A DNA stretch of 64,000 nucleotides from Aliarcobacter skirrowii CCUG 10374 (GCF_003544835.1 NZ_CP032099.1:1798001-1862000), one strand, 5' to 3'; shown: positions 46,033 to 55,930, counted from the first letter of the stretch. The notes: generated by a model not told the origin, from the letters alone. A program made the numbers and translations.

Positions 46033-47379
46033 TTAAAAACTTACAACTCCTACCTCTTTTAACATCAAAACAAATATAGCAAATGGTGTTATGTATTTTA
46101 AAACTATAAGCCAAAGTGCAAATAAGAACTCTCCTAAATATGGGATTAATGCTTTTTTAATTATCTCTTTATCCACTACAAAAGCTACAAAAATTGAAAT
46201 TGCAATTCCACCAAGTGGCATTAATATTGCTGAAGTTAAAAAATCCAACCACTCAAAGAGTGATTTTTCATAAAAAATAAGATACTCTTTAAACTCATTT
46301 GAAAAGGATAAAATTGCTATAAATCCTATAATATAAGCAAAAGATGATACTGTTAAAGTTGCTTTTACTCTTTTAAACCCTCTTCTTTCAATTAGATACA
46401 TAATTGCTGGTTCTATCATAGAAACAGCTGAAGTAATAGCAGCAAAAGCCAATGCAAGAAAGAAAAATATTGCAAAAATAGTTCCAGCAAATCCCATCTC
46501 ATAAAAGATTGCAGGAAGAGTTATAAATACCAATCCTACACCTTTATCAACATTTGCATCGGCACTAAAAATTATTGTAAAAATAATCAATCCAGAGACA
46601 AAAGCGGTCAATATATCCATAATTACAACAAACATAGTCGCTTTTAAAATATGTGTATCTTCGCTAATTGATGCAGAGTATGTCAAAATAGTAACAACTC
46701 CAACAGATAGACAAAAGAAAGCATGACCAACTGCTATTAGTATTGAATTTGTATCAAAATTTTCAAAATCTGCTTTAAACATAAACTCCATTGCTTTTGA
46801 AAATCCACTTAAAGTTGTAGAGTAAAAAAACATTACAATAAATATAATAAATAGTGCAGGAACAAGTATATTATTTAATCTCTCTATCCCTTTTTTTACA
46901 CCTTTTGAGATAATAAATATAATTAGACCAAAAACAAAACTAAAATAAAAAATTTGAGAGGCTAAACTATTTTGAGAGTAGTTTAAAAAATACTCTTCTG
47001 CTAAATTTACAGTTGTAGGAAGTGATGTAAAACTTAATACCGTATAGTGCAAAATCCAAGCTATCACTATTGGATAAAAAGATATTATTAAAACTCCTGT
47101 TATAAAAGTAAATCCAATATATTTAAAATATTTATGCTTTTTTGGAGCTAAAACTTCAAAAGTTGTAACAGCATCCTTTTTTACTATTTTTCCTAAAATA
47201 ACCTCAGCTATAAAGATTGAAATTCCAATTGTAAAAACTGCAAGCAAAAATACTAAAACAAAAGCTCCTCCACCATTTTCTCCAGTTATATATGGAAATT
47301 TCCAAATATTACCAAGTCCAATTGCACTCCCTGCAATCGCTAAAACATATCCTATTTTTGAAAATCTATTTTTATGCAA
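46033..47379 (-). CDS. Sodium-dependent transporter (NSS/SNF family)
   Basis: 448 aa secondary transporter for an amino acid or amine, driven by sodium. The first helix carries YVLAIAGSAIGLGNIWKFPY with the unwound Na/substrate-binding GSAIGLGN and ENGGGAFVLVFLL after it. About 11 hydrophobic segments are visible, as in short bacterial NSS proteins that have 11 rather than 12 helices. Substrate not predictable. It stands alone between recA (convergent) and nfo (divergent, 107 bases). Confidence 0.9.
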   Translation of the reverse strand: MHKNRFSKIGYVLAIAGSAIGLGNIWKFPYITGENGGGAFVLVFLLAVFTIGISIFIAEVILGKIVKKDAVTTFEVLAPKKHKYFKYIGFTFITGVLIISFYPIVIAWILHYTVLSFTSLPTTVNLAEEYFLNYSQNSLASQIFYFSFVFGLIIFIISKGVKKGIERLNNILVPALFIIFIVMFFYSTTLSGFSKAMEFMFKADFENFDTNSILIAVGHAFFCLSVGVVTILTYSASISEDTHILKATMFVVIMDILTAFVSGLIIFTIIFSADANVDKGVGLVFITLPAIFYEMGFAGTIFAIFFFLALAFAAITSAVSMIEPAIMYLIERRGFKRVKATLTVSSFAYIIGFIAILSFSNEFKEYLIFYEKSLFEWLDFLTSAILMPLGGIAISIFVAFVVDKEIIKKALIPYLGEFLFALWLIVLKYITPFAIFVLMLKEVGVVSF

Positions 47380-47453
47380 AAAAATCCTTTTTATTATTGA
47401 AAATAGATTTTATCTAAAATTCAATTATAAATTTTACTTAACTATATCTTGGA

Positions 47454-47459
47454 TATAAT
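47454..47459 (+). promoter_or_regulatory. Predicted -10 box for nfo
   Basis: TATAAT 27 bases before the nfo ATG in the gap with the divergent transporter gene. Confidence 0.45.
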
Positions 47460-47486
47460 GAAAATAAAATCTATTAGGTAGTTATT

Positions 47487-48332
47487 ATGAAATTTATAGG
47501 TGCGCATGTAAGTGCTAGTGGAGGAGTTTTTAATGCTCCAAAAAATGCTGTTGAAATTGGTGCAAAAGCTTTTGCACTATTTACAAAAAATCAAAGACAA
47601 TGGAGCGCAAAAGCTCTTGATAATAAAACAATTGATTTATGGTTTAAAGAGTTAGAAAAATCAAAAATAGAACCAAAACATATTTTACCTCACGACTCTT
47701 ATTTGATAAATCTTGGACATCCAAATAGTGAGGCTAGAGAGAAATCTTTAAATAGTTTTATTGATGAAGTTCAAAGATGTGAAATTTTAGCTTTAGATAG
47801 ATTGAATTTTCATCCAGGAAGTCATTTAAGAGAGATTAGTGAAGAGGAGTGTTTAAATAATATTGCAGAATCTATGAACTATGCTCTTGATAAAACTAGA
47901 GGTGTAAAACTTGTACTTGAAAACACAGCTGGGCAAGGAAGTAATCTTGGATATAAATTTGAACATCTAGCTTATATAATTGATAAAATTGAAGATAAAA
48001 GTAGAGTTGGAGTATGTATTGATACTTGTCATATGTTTACAGCTGGTTATGATATAAGAACGCGTGAAGCTTATGATAAAACTTGGGATGAGTTCTCTAA
48101 AATTATAGGATTTGAGTATTTAAGTGGAATGCATATAAATGATTCAAAACCAGAGCTTGGAAGTAGAGTTGATAGACACGATAGTTTAGGAGCTGGACAA
48201 ATTGGTTGGGATTCATTTAAATTTTTGATGAACGATTCAAGAATGGATGATATTCCACTTATTTTAGAGACTATTGATGAGTCTATTTGGGCAGAAGAGA
48301 TAAAAACTTTATATAGTTTTGTAGAGAATTAA
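47487..48332 (+). CDS. nfo: Endonuclease IV (AP endonuclease)
   Basis: 281-aa zinc enzyme that cuts the DNA backbone 5' to abasic sites. N-terminal [19 protein letters not shown] and FTKNQRQW are diagnostic; metal-ligand stretches include [65 protein letters not shown] and LETID. Length is normal. It is convergent with the SulP gene, with a short hairpin in the 11-base gap region. Confidence 0.97.
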   Translation: MKFIGAHVSASGGVFNAPKNAVEIGAKAFALFTKNQRQWSAKALDNKTIDLWFKELEKSKIEPKHILPHDSYLINLGHPNSEAREKSLNSFIDEVQRCEILALDRLNFHPGSHLREISEEECLNNIAESMNYALDKTRGVKLVLENTAGQGSNLGYKFEHLAYIIDKIEDKSRVGVCIDTCHMFTAGYDIRTREAYDKTWDEFSKIIGFEYLSGMHINDSKPELGSRVDRHDSLGAGQIGWDSFKFLMNDSRMDDIPLILETIDESIWAEEIKTLYSFVEN

Positions 48333-48342
48333 AACTCTCTAC
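48321..48342. terminator. Hairpin between nfo and the SulP gene
   Basis: GTAGAGA / TCTCTAC, 7 bp with an 8-base loop, T/A runs on the outer sides. It overlaps the last nfo codons; may work in both directions. Confidence 0.5.
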
Positions 48343-48343
48343 T

Positions 48344-49966
48344 TTATACTACATTTTTAAAATGTTTTGCATACTCTATTGCATCATTTATATTTGAAAA
48401 AGTTGTAACATAATCCATATGTCTCTCTATCTTTCTTTGAACTCTACTATTTAAACCTGAGAGTATTAACTTCTTATTTTTTGTTTCAAAACTATCGATT
48501 ATAGATTTAAGTGCAACCATTGCCGTCATATCTATTAAAGATACATTTTTCATATTTAAAATTACAATATCTCTTTTATCACTTGAGTTTAAAAGAATTT
48601 TCATAGCTTTTTGAGCAGCACCAAAAAACATAGGACCATTTATATCATATATTAAAACATCTTTTGGCAAATTGGGATGTAAACTTAAATCTTCACTTAC
48701 AAGCTCAATTGAGTATAAATCAATCGTTCTTTTTATAAATAACACAGAAGCAAGACCAATTCCAACTGCAACAGCAACTTGCATATCTATTAAAACTGTT
48801 AAACTAAAACAAGCTAAAAGAACATAAATATCATCTTTTGGAGCAGTTTTTAGGATATTTATAAAGTGTTTAACTTCACTCATATTCCAAGCAACCATAA
48901 GTAAAAGTGCTGATAATCCAGCCATTGGAAGATATGAGATATATGGAGCTATAAATAAAATTGAAACTAAGATAAAAAGAGAGTGAACTATTGAAGATAG
49001 TTTTGTTGTTCCACCTGAATTTATATTTGCAACTGTTCTTGCTATTGCTGCAGTTGCTGGAATTCCTCCAAAAAATGGTACAACCATATTTGTAATTCCT
49101 TGACCAATTAACTCTTTATTTGGATCTGTTTTATTTCCAGTCATACCATCACTAATAACTGCACATAAAAGTGACTCCAAAGCCCCTAATATTGCAATTG
49201 CAATTGCATGAGGTAATAGAGCTTTTATAAGATCTAAATTTATCTCATGTGGAGCTAGAAATCCCCAAGGAAGAGTAAATTGTAAAGGAACAGGAGGTAT
49301 TCCACTTCCTTGCAAATTTCCAACACTATATGAAAAAGTTGAGTGAATTGTTGAAATATTTAATCCAAACTTATAATTAACATAAGCAACAACCAAAGTA
49401 ATAAATCCCAAAGCAATCAAAGCTGCTGGTATTTTACTTTTTGTTTTTCTCCAATAAATCAATATTAAAAGTGTTGTAAATGCTGTTAAAAATTCATAAA
49501 TATTAAATGTAGAAAATGAGTTAAAAAGTAAAAGAAGCTTGTCAATATAACTTCCTGTAAAATTATCAATTGTTAAACCAAAAAAATCTTTTATTTGAAA
49601 AGTTGCAATTACAACTGCAATTCCTGAAGTAAACCCAACTGTTACAGGATATGGAACTAGCTCTATTAAATTTCCAAGCTTAAAAAGTCCAATTAAGATT
49701 AAAATAGCTCCTGACATAAGTCCACAAAGAAGAAGCCCTGAAATTCCAAACTCTTGAACTATTGGAATTAAAATTACAATAAAAGCTGCAGTTGGTCCTG
49801 AAATATTTACCTTACTACTTCCAAAAACAGTTGCTAAAACACCAGCAATTATTGCTGTATAAAGACCAAGTTCAGGTGGAACTCCAGTTGCAATTGCAAG
49901 TGCCATAGATAAAGGCAATGCAATAATTCCAACAGTAAGACCCGAGAAGATATTACTTCGTATCAT
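48344..49966 (-). CDS. SulP family anion transporter with STAS domain
   Basis: 540 aa. The membrane domain (1-about 400) starts IFSGLTVGIIALPLSMALAIATGVPPELGLYTAII, the SulP signature, and has GSSKVNISGPTAAFIVIL next. The C-terminal STAS domain (about 430-540) contains LIYDINGPMFFGAAQKAM and ILNMKNVSLIDMTAMVALKS. Such bacterial proteins carry sulfate, bicarbonate or dicarboxylates with sodium or protons; no carbonic anhydrase is fused here, so the substrate is open. The 3-base spacing to the lipoprotein gene upstream suggests co-transcription. Confidence 0.9.
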   Translation of the reverse strand: MIRSNIFSGLTVGIIALPLSMALAIATGVPPELGLYTAIIAGVLATVFGSSKVNISGPTAAFIVILIPIVQEFGISGLLLCGLMSGAILILIGLFKLGNLIELVPYPVTVGFTSGIAVVIATFQIKDFFGLTIDNFTGSYIDKLLLLFNSFSTFNIYEFLTAFTTLLILIYWRKTKSKIPAALIALGFITLVVAYVNYKFGLNISTIHSTFSYSVGNLQGSGIPPVPLQFTLPWGFLAPHEINLDLIKALLPHAIAIAILGALESLLCAVISDGMTGNKTDPNKELIGQGITNMVVPFFGGIPATAAIARTVANINSGGTTKLSSIVHSLFILVSILFIAPYISYLPMAGLSALLLMVAWNMSEVKHFINILKTAPKDDIYVLLACFSLTVLIDMQVAVAVGIGLASVLFIKRTIDLYSIELVSEDLSLHPNLPKDVLIYDINGPMFFGAAQKAMKILLNSSDKRDIVILNMKNVSLIDMTAMVALKSIIDSFETKNKKLILSGLNSRVQRKIERHMDYVTTFSNINDAIEYAKHFKNVV

Positions 49967-49969
49967 CTT

Positions 49970-50578
49970 CTATTTCCCGTAGATTTTTACAGAAAAATCT
50001 TCTTTTTTATCCTGATATAAATTATCATAAAACATCGCTTTTTCGCTATCTTCATTTATATATTGATTATTTGTATATATCAAAACCAACTCTTTTTGAG
50101 CCTCTTTAACTCCACTATTAGCTGCAAACTCTAAAAGCTTTATTCCTTTTTTTATATTATCATTTGAAAAATAGTAAAAAGATATTTTATAAGCTGCTAT
50201 TGGATCTTTATATTCAACATCTTGTAGAAGTTTAATTGCTAAATCTCTATCCTCTTTTACAGCAATACCATTTTCATATAAGTTTGCTAATAGTGCGTTT
50301 GCATAGAAATTTCCACTTTCTTTAGCTAGTTCAAATCTTTTTTTTGCTGATTTTGATTCACCAATTTTAAGTTCATAAATTCCTAACCTTATATTTGCGA
50401 AACTACTTTTATATGCTATTAAATCATAGCAACTCATCTCAAGCTTTAAGCTCTTATTTTTACAACTATTTGCAATATCTAACTCACTTTGCAAAGAGCT
50501 ATCACTTTTATACATAGAACAAGAGATAAATATAAAAGATATTATAAAAATAGAACAAAATTTCAACAAAGCAAACAT
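49970..50578 (-). CDS. Lipoprotein with Sel1/TPR-like repeats
   Basis: 202 aa. A signal peptide with lipobox (FIISFIFISCSM, Cys20) predicts lipidation. The mature part has about four alpha-hairpin repeats of Sel1 type, for example RFELAKESGNFYANALLANLYENGIAV and KLLEFAANSGVKEAQKELVLI, with the A-x-G-N/V pattern. Such proteins are scaffolds in the periplasm. First gene of a two-gene minus-strand unit with the SulP transporter. Confidence 0.8.
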   Translation of the reverse strand: MFALLKFCSIFIISFIFISCSMYKSDSSLQSELDIANSCKNKSLKLEMSCYDLIAYKSSFANIRLGIYELKIGESKSAKKRFELAKESGNFYANALLANLYENGIAVKEDRDLAIKLLQDVEYKDPIAAYKISFYYFSNDNIKKGIKLLEFAANSGVKEAQKELVLIYTNNQYINEDSEKAMFYDNLYQDKKEDFSVKIYGK

Positions 50579-50690
50579 AATATAACTCCCAAAAAAATAT
50601 CTTAAGATTTTATCATTTTTTTATTCATTTGTAGTTAAGAAGTTTTAAGATACCATATAAACTTAATATTATTTAAATTTACGGAGCTTT

Positions 50691-52424
50691 ATGCAAGAGG
50701 TAATAGATTTTTTAAAAACAAAAGATATAGAGAAAACAAACTTTTTTAATCAATTAAAATGTAGTGTTGAAGAGGCAAAAATCCTTCAATATCTCTCAAA
50801 AGAGTATATGAATGGAAGAGATGTTTTAAGTGTAATTGATATTTTAGGTCAATTTTATAGTATTGAAAAATATGAGCACCTAGAGAAATTAAACATTATA
50901 AAATCTCTTTTAGAGTTTGGTTGGATTGTTCAAATAGCTTTTGACCAAGTAAAACTAAACGAAGCTTCAAAGTTTGAGCTTATAAACACAAGTGTTTGCT
51001 TGTCTAGCTCTTATTTAAAGATGCTTGAAAGTGGAAGTAGTGAGTTTGTTTTACCTGAAATAAAAGATTATAGTGACCATTTAGAGTATCTTCAAGACCA
51101 GTTTTTAAAAATAGATATAACTCAACAACTAAATAGTGTAAAAAGAAATTTTGATATAAACTCACCTAGTTCAAGTAGGCTTAAAAACAAACTTCTACTA
51201 GTAGAAAATAGAATAAAAGAGAGAATAAACGCAACTACAAATAAGATAGTTCTTGAGGAGTTTTTTAAAGAGCATAATCTTGATGAGCAAGAAAAAATTC
51301 TATTTTTGGCACTATTAAAAGAGGAGTATAGTGGTGGAGATGGAACATTAAGAGAGATGAACTATCTTCTTGAACTTGTATCAAATGATGATTATGAAAA
51401 GATAAAATATAGAAGTTTGCTTGAAGAGAGTTCAACTTTGGTATCAAAGAATTTAATTGATTATGATGAAGTTTTAACTCCTTTTGGAGGAATAAATAGA
51501 AATTTCTATATTCCTGATGAGATTTTATACAAAATCTCTCATCCAAACAAAAAAGGTTCACCTGTTTCAAAAATTAAACTTGAAACAATAATAAAAGAGC
51601 AAGAGATTTTTGAATTAAGCACTACAACTAAAAACTTAGATGATGTTGTTTTAAATCCAAAAACAAAAGAGACTTTAAATAATCTTTTAAAACAAGTTGA
51701 TAAAAGTGTTATAAATAGACTTAAAACTTGGGGAATAAAAGATAAAAAAAGAGGAATAGAGGCAAAAATAATATTCTATGGACATGCTGGAACTGGAAAA
51801 ACAATAACAGCTTTAGCATTGGCAAAATCTTTAAAAAAAGAGGTTTTAAGCTTTGATTGCTCTAAAATCTTATCAATGTACATTGGTGAGAGTGAAAAAA
51901 ATGTTAGAAATATTTTTGATAAATATAAAGAGATAAAAGAGCAGACGAAAAGTGAACCTGTTTTACTTTTAAATGAAGCTGATCAATTTTTAAGTTCAAG
52001 AAGTAGTGGTGCAGGAAGTAGTGCTGATAAGATGCATAATCAAATGCAAAATATATTTTTAGAACAGATTGAAAAATTTGATGGAATTTTAATAGCAACT
52101 ACAAACTTGCTTGAAAATCTTGATAAGGCATTTTCAAGAAGATTTAACTATAAAATCGAGTTTGTAAAACCAAATAAAGAGCAAAGAGTTGAGCTTTGGA
52201 AAAAACTAATTCCACAGACTTTACCTTTGGAAAAAGATTTTGATTTTGAAAAAATTGCACAACATGAGTTAACAGGTGGACAAATTGAGCTTGTAATTAA
52301 AAATACAGCTTACAAACTAGCAATTAGTGAAAATGCAATATTTACTCTAAAAGATTTTGAAGATCAGATTACAAAAGAGAAAAAGGGTCAGTTTGACAGC
52401 GATATAAAAGTAGGATTTTTTTAA
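50691..52424 (+). CDS. AAA-family ATPase (CDC48-like, single ATPase module)
   Basis: 577 aa. The N-terminal 300 residues are helical with winged-helix-like parts and no known enzyme motif. The AAA module follows: Walker A YGHAGTGKTITALALAKSL at about 364-371, ILSMYIGESEKNVRNIFDKY (pore-loop/sensor region), Walker B PVLLLNEADQFLSSR, GILIATTNLLENLDKAFSRRF (sensor 1, arginine finger) and an EKIAQHELTGGQIELVIKN C-terminal helical lid. Walker B has Asn where Asp is usual (NEAD). This variant occurs in other bacterial relatives, so activity is probably kept. Substrate unknown. Co-transcribed with the next gene (11-base gap). Confidence 0.8.
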   Translation: MQEVIDFLKTKDIEKTNFFNQLKCSVEEAKILQYLSKEYMNGRDVLSVIDILGQFYSIEKYEHLEKLNIIKSLLEFGWIVQIAFDQVKLNEASKFELINTSVCLSSSYLKMLESGSSEFVLPEIKDYSDHLEYLQDQFLKIDITQQLNSVKRNFDINSPSSSRLKNKLLLVENRIKERINATTNKIVLEEFFKEHNLDEQEKILFLALLKEEYSGGDGTLREMNYLLELVSNDDYEKIKYRSLLEESSTLVSKNLIDYDEVLTPFGGINRNFYIPDEILYKISHPNKKGSPVSKIKLETIIKEQEIFELSTTTKNLDDVVLNPKTKETLNNLLKQVDKSVINRLKTWGIKDKKRGIEAKIIFYGHAGTGKTITALALAKSLKKEVLSFDCSKILSMYIGESEKNVRNIFDKYKEIKEQTKSEPVLLLNEADQFLSSRSSGAGSSADKMHNQMQNIFLEQIEKFDGILIATTNLLENLDKAFSRRFNYKIEFVKPNKEQRVELWKKLIPQTLPLEKDFDFEKIAQHELTGGQIELVIKNTAYKLAISENAIFTLKDFEDQITKEKKGQFDSDIKVGFF

Positions 52425-52435
52425 TAAGGATAGAT

Positions 52436-53221
52436 ATGAATTTAAATAGTTACGATTTTATTTTAACTCTTGGAACATTTTTTGAAGATAAAAAACTATT
52501 AGAAGATTTAAAAAACTCTTCAAAAAATCAAGCTAAAATAATCTATATGCACCCAATAGATAAATATGAGTTGAAAGATTTTTATAACTCATTTATAAAA
52601 TATGAAGTTGGAAGTGAAGAGGCTATTTTAGCCCTAATTTTATACTTTTTTTCAAAAGATAAAAAGATTATTTCAAACTATTTAGAAGAGCTTGATATTG
52701 GCTATTTATCTGCTGAAAGTAGTGCTGGAGAAGATGAGTTTGAAGAGGCTTTTGAAATTTATGAAGAGTCTTTGAAAAAAGCTTTGATTTTAGGAGATGA
52801 TTTACTAAATCACAAAAGTATTGAAAATATTGTTCAATTAATAAAAAATATAGAAAAATATACAGATTTGAATCCTATTTTTACTTCAAAAGAGTTAGAA
52901 AATATGGTAAAAAATAGTTCAGAAGAGAAGTTAGTTGAACCTAAAAATCTTGAAAGTTTTAATGGAACTGTTATTTATTTTTTAGGAAAAAATAGTTTAG
53001 AAAATGATTCAAAAATTATTTCAAGTCAAACTTTTTTAAATGTTGCAAAACTTTCACACAATGATTTTGTAACTTTTAATTGCGATAACAAAGAGTTTAA
53101 AAAACAAGTAGTTTTAGATAAAAATCTTTTAGGAACAATAGCTTTAATAAATGAAGATATCTCAACTTATAAATTTAGAAAAATAGTACTTACAAAGGAG
53201 CAAAATAATGCAACAAATTAA
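52436..53221 (+). CDS. Unassigned 261-aa protein, possibly NuoG-related
   Basis: I do not recognise a firm family. Pieces such as YDFILTLGTFFEDKKLLEDL, KIIYMHPIDKYEL, KYEVGSEEAILALILYF and KALILGDDLLNHKSIENI remind me of the C-terminal molybdopterin-like half of epsilonproteobacterial NADH-quinone oxidoreductase subunit G. No cysteines for FeS clusters are present and the protein is far shorter, so this is a weak lead. No signal peptide. It follows the AAA ATPase by 11 bases and overlaps mqnD by 14 bases, so the three genes are one unit. Confidence 0.5.
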   Translation: MNLNSYDFILTLGTFFEDKKLLEDLKNSSKNQAKIIYMHPIDKYELKDFYNSFIKYEVGSEEAILALILYFFSKDKKIISNYLEELDIGYLSAESSAGEDEFEEAFEIYEESLKKALILGDDLLNHKSIENIVQLIKNIEKYTDLNPIFTSKELENMVKNSSEEKLVEPKNLESFNGTVIYFLGKNSLENDSKIISSQTFLNVAKLSHNDFVTFNCDNKEFKKQVVLDKNLLGTIALINEDISTYKFRKIVLTKEQNNATN

Positions 53222-54083
53222 AACTATTAGTGTAGGTCACTCACCTGATGCTGATGATATTTTTATGTATTATGCTATTAAATTTGGTTGGATTAGTATA
53301 GAGAATACAAAATTTGAAAATATTGCACTTGATATAGAGACTTTAAATCAAGCCACACTAAAAGGAGTTTACGATATTTGTGCAATATCTTTTGCTCTGT
53401 ATCCTTTTGTTAAAGATGATTTTGCCTTACTTAAAACTGCTGTTTCATTTGGTGAAGGGTACGGTCCAAAACTTATTAAGAAAAAAGGAGCTAAACTAAA
53501 GAGAAACTTTAAAGTAGCTCTTAGTGGAGAGTTTACTACAAATGCACTTTTATTTAAAATAGCTTATCCAGAAGCAAGAGTTACTTATATGAACTTTTTA
53601 GATATTGAAAATGCTGTAATAAATGGTGATGTTGATGCTGGAGTTTTAATTCATGAATCAATTTTAACTTATAGCAGTGTTCTTGAAGTTGAGCGTGAGA
53701 TTTGGGATATTTGGGTAGAGCTATGTGATGGTGAAGAGTTACCACTTCCTCTTGGTGGAATGTGTCTTCGTCGTTCAATTCCACTTAATGATGCTATAAA
53801 ATATGAAAATGCACTTATAAAAGCAGTTGATGTAGCAAATAAAAATAGAAAAACTTTAGCTGTAATGTTGCTTGAAAAAGGTTTAATAAGAGTTGATGCA
53901 CCTACACTTGATAAATATTTAGACCTATATGCAAATGATAACTCTGTAAAATTAAGCAAAATTCAATATAAAGCTATAGATAAACTATTTGAATTGGGTT
54001 ACAAAAGTGGTCACTATCAAAATCTTCTTCGTTCACAAGATTTTACAATTCCAAGCGAGTACGAAGATTTAAGAAATAGCTAA
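53208..54083 (+). CDS. mqnD: 1,4-dihydroxy-6-naphthoate synthase
   Basis: Last dedicated enzyme of the early futalosine route to menaquinone, used by Campylobacterota instead of the Men pathway. 291 aa, periplasmic-binding-protein fold with ISVGHSPDADDIFMYYAIKFG at the start, ALYPFVKDDFALLKTAVSFGEGYGP, FLDIENAVINGDVDAGVLIHES and ELPLPLGGMCLRRSIP. The N-terminal SPDADDIFM and PLPLGG favour MqnD over MqnA. It overlaps its upstream neighbour by 14 bases and murB by 1. Confidence 0.92.
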   Translation: MQQIKTISVGHSPDADDIFMYYAIKFGWISIENTKFENIALDIETLNQATLKGVYDICAISFALYPFVKDDFALLKTAVSFGEGYGPKLIKKKGAKLKRNFKVALSGEFTTNALLFKIAYPEARVTYMNFLDIENAVINGDVDAGVLIHESILTYSSVLEVEREIWDIWVELCDGEELPLPLGGMCLRRSIPLNDAIKYENALIKAVDVANKNRKTLAVMLLEKGLIRVDAPTLDKYLDLYANDNSVKLSKIQYKAIDKLFELGYKSGHYQNLLRSQDFTIPSEYEDLRNS

Positions 54084-54868
54084 TGCAAAACTACTTTAAA
54101 GAAATTGATTTTAAAAGATACTCTTCTATACATATTGGTTGTAAAAAAGAGGTTTTAGTAATAAATGAAATAGGCGATTATAGTGATTTTCAAATAATTG
54201 GTCGTGGAAATAATTTACTTATTTCACCAAAATGTGAAAAAAAGTTTGCAATTTTGGGTGAAGCGTTTGATTATATCAAAGAGGAAAATGGGCTTTTATA
54301 TGTGGGTTGTGCTACTAGTAGTGGAAAACTTCTTACATATACAAGAAAAAATAATATTGCCTCTTTGGAGTTTTTGGCAAAGTTACCGGGAAATATTGGT
54401 GGACTTGTAAAGATGAATGCTGGATTAAAAGAGTGGGAAATTTTCAACTATCTTCACTCAATAAAAACAAAAGATGGATATATAAAAAAAGAGGATATAG
54501 ATTTTTCATATAGACATACAAATATCGACTCTATTATTTATGAAGCAGTTTTTAATATCAAAAAAGGTTTTAGTAAAGAGATGCAAAATGAGTTTGTGAA
54601 AATGAGAGATAATCAACCACAAATTGCTAGTGCTGGAAGCTGTTTTAAAAATCCAAAAGGTGATTTTGCAGGACGACTTATAGAAGCTGTTGGATTAAAA
54701 GGTAAAAAGATAGGAGATATGGAGTTTTCAAATACTCATGCAAATTTTTTGGTAAACTACGGAAATGGTACATTTGATGAAGCGATAACTTTGATAAATC
54801 TAGCAAAACAAAAAGTAAAAGAGCAGTTTGATATAGAGCTTGAAGAAGAGATAATTATCCTATACTAA
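54083..54868 (+). CDS. murB: UDP-N-acetylmuramate dehydrogenase
   Basis: FAD enzyme making UDP-MurNAc for peptidoglycan. 261 aa, the short type found in this phylum. FAD-binding part: IGRGNNLLISPKC, LEFLAKLPGNIGGLVKMNAG; substrate part: DFSYRHTNID, and IASAGSCFKNPKGDFAGRLIE with the proton-donor Ser, then NTHANFLVNYGNGT. The start codon overlaps the mqnD stop in TAATG. No obvious terminator follows; 56 bases separate it from the convergent gene. Confidence 0.95.
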   Translation: MQNYFKEIDFKRYSSIHIGCKKEVLVINEIGDYSDFQIIGRGNNLLISPKCEKKFAILGEAFDYIKEENGLLYVGCATSSGKLLTYTRKNNIASLEFLAKLPGNIGGLVKMNAGLKEWEIFNYLHSIKTKDGYIKKEDIDFSYRHTNIDSIIYEAVFNIKKGFSKEMQNEFVKMRDNQPQIASAGSCFKNPKGDFAGRLIEAVGLKGKKIGDMEFSNTHANFLVNYGNGTFDEAITLINLAKQKVKEQFDIELEEEIIILY

Positions 54869-54924
54869 TCTATTTTCAAAAAAGTTTAAATCTTAACTTT
54901 ATTAATCTTATTTAAATAAAAAAA

Positions 54925-55800
54925 TCAAAAGGTATGTACACCGAATTTTAGTAGATATTTTGGTAGCACATCATCCAAATTCTGAATATCAGCATCTTCT
55001 AATTCGATTAAATTCAAATTATACTTTTTATAAATTTCTTGTTTCTTCTTTTTTCTTTCTAAATATTTTTCATCATTTTCATATCCCCAGTACTCTATAT
55101 AAACTTTTCCAGCTGGTATATAAAAATCACAATAAACATTCTCTTCGATTGGTAATTTTCTCTCATAAGCATGAACGATTTCAAACATATAAAGCCAATT
55201 ATCAATTAACATTTCAGCTTTTGATCTTGTAAAGTGACCATCTGTTGCTCTATGTTTTGCCTCAAACTTTTCTCTAAAATCCTCTTTTTTATTATCTTCT
55301 TTATTTATATTTTCTTGTTTTGTATTCCCACTTAAATCTTCAATGGTTGCAATTAAATTTTTATTATTTAAAATATCTATTGGCCAAACAACATACGGTA
55401 TACCTGATTTAAAATCTTCAGATTGTAAACCACCTACTTTTTCTCCTTGAGATGTTATAAGCCAACCTTTTATACCTTTTTTTGTCCAGCCAAGTTCAGA
55501 TAATATAACATTCGTTTTTCGTGCAGATAGACTAAAATATTGTCCTAATTTAGTAGCATTTAACATTTCTATTTTAAAGTTATTTAAATCAATATTTTCT
55601 GGCCAAGCTATATATTTTCCATATTGTTTACTCTCTAAGCATGTTCCTCCAAAAGAAATACCTTTTTGAGTTAATATCCAAGAATCTGCTTCATCTTTAT
55701 CTATAAATCCATAATTATAAAATTTTAAAAATAAATCTTTTGCCATCAAAGAATTTTTTTTTGCTAATGCTGTAGTTGATATTAATTTTAAATCTGACAT
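54925..55800 (-). CDS. Predicted PD-(D/E)XK nuclease-like protein with two N-terminal winged-helix-like repeats
   Basis: 291 aa. Residues about 5-70 and 77-145 are two copies of one small domain: both read T/N-A-L/T-x-L, a G-F/W turn, W-x-(L)-T-x-x-G-x-x-x-GG and then G-x-Y-x-x-WP (GKYIAWPENI; GIPYVVWPIDI). This resembles phage antirepressor or DNA-binding modules. Residues about 180-291 look like a PD-(D/E)XK fold: TRSKAEMLIDNWLY (Glu), YCDFYIPAGKVYIEYWG (Asp, then Glu-x-Trp in place of D/E-x-K), NLIELEDADI. A linker of 30 polar residues joins them. Stand-alone, convergent with murB. Function unknown; DNA processing or defence is a guess. Confidence 0.65.
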   Translation of the reverse strand: MSDLKLISTTALAKKNSLMAKDLFLKFYNYGFIDKDEADSWILTQKGISFGGTCLESKQYGKYIAWPENIDLNNFKIEMLNATKLGQYFSLSARKTNVILSELGWTKKGIKGWLITSQGEKVGGLQSEDFKSGIPYVVWPIDILNNKNLIATIEDLSGNTKQENINKEDNKKEDFREKFEAKHRATDGHFTRSKAEMLIDNWLYMFEIVHAYERKLPIEENVYCDFYIPAGKVYIEYWGYENDEKYLERKKKKQEIYKKYNLNLIELEDADIQNLDDVLPKYLLKFGVHTF

Positions 55801-55930
55801 ATATTTTTCCTTCTATATTTCATTAAATTTTAAAAGATTTTTAGTATATCATATACTATTTTAAAAAGTTAAAATGAAATTAGTGTCAATTTAATTTAAA
55901 ACTATTAAGAAAACCTTACATTTTTTATGT

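Noticed and set aside
53581-53959. Two minus-strand frames opposite mqnD
   Set aside because: His/Leu-rich shadow translations without ribosome sites inside a clear mqnD gene.
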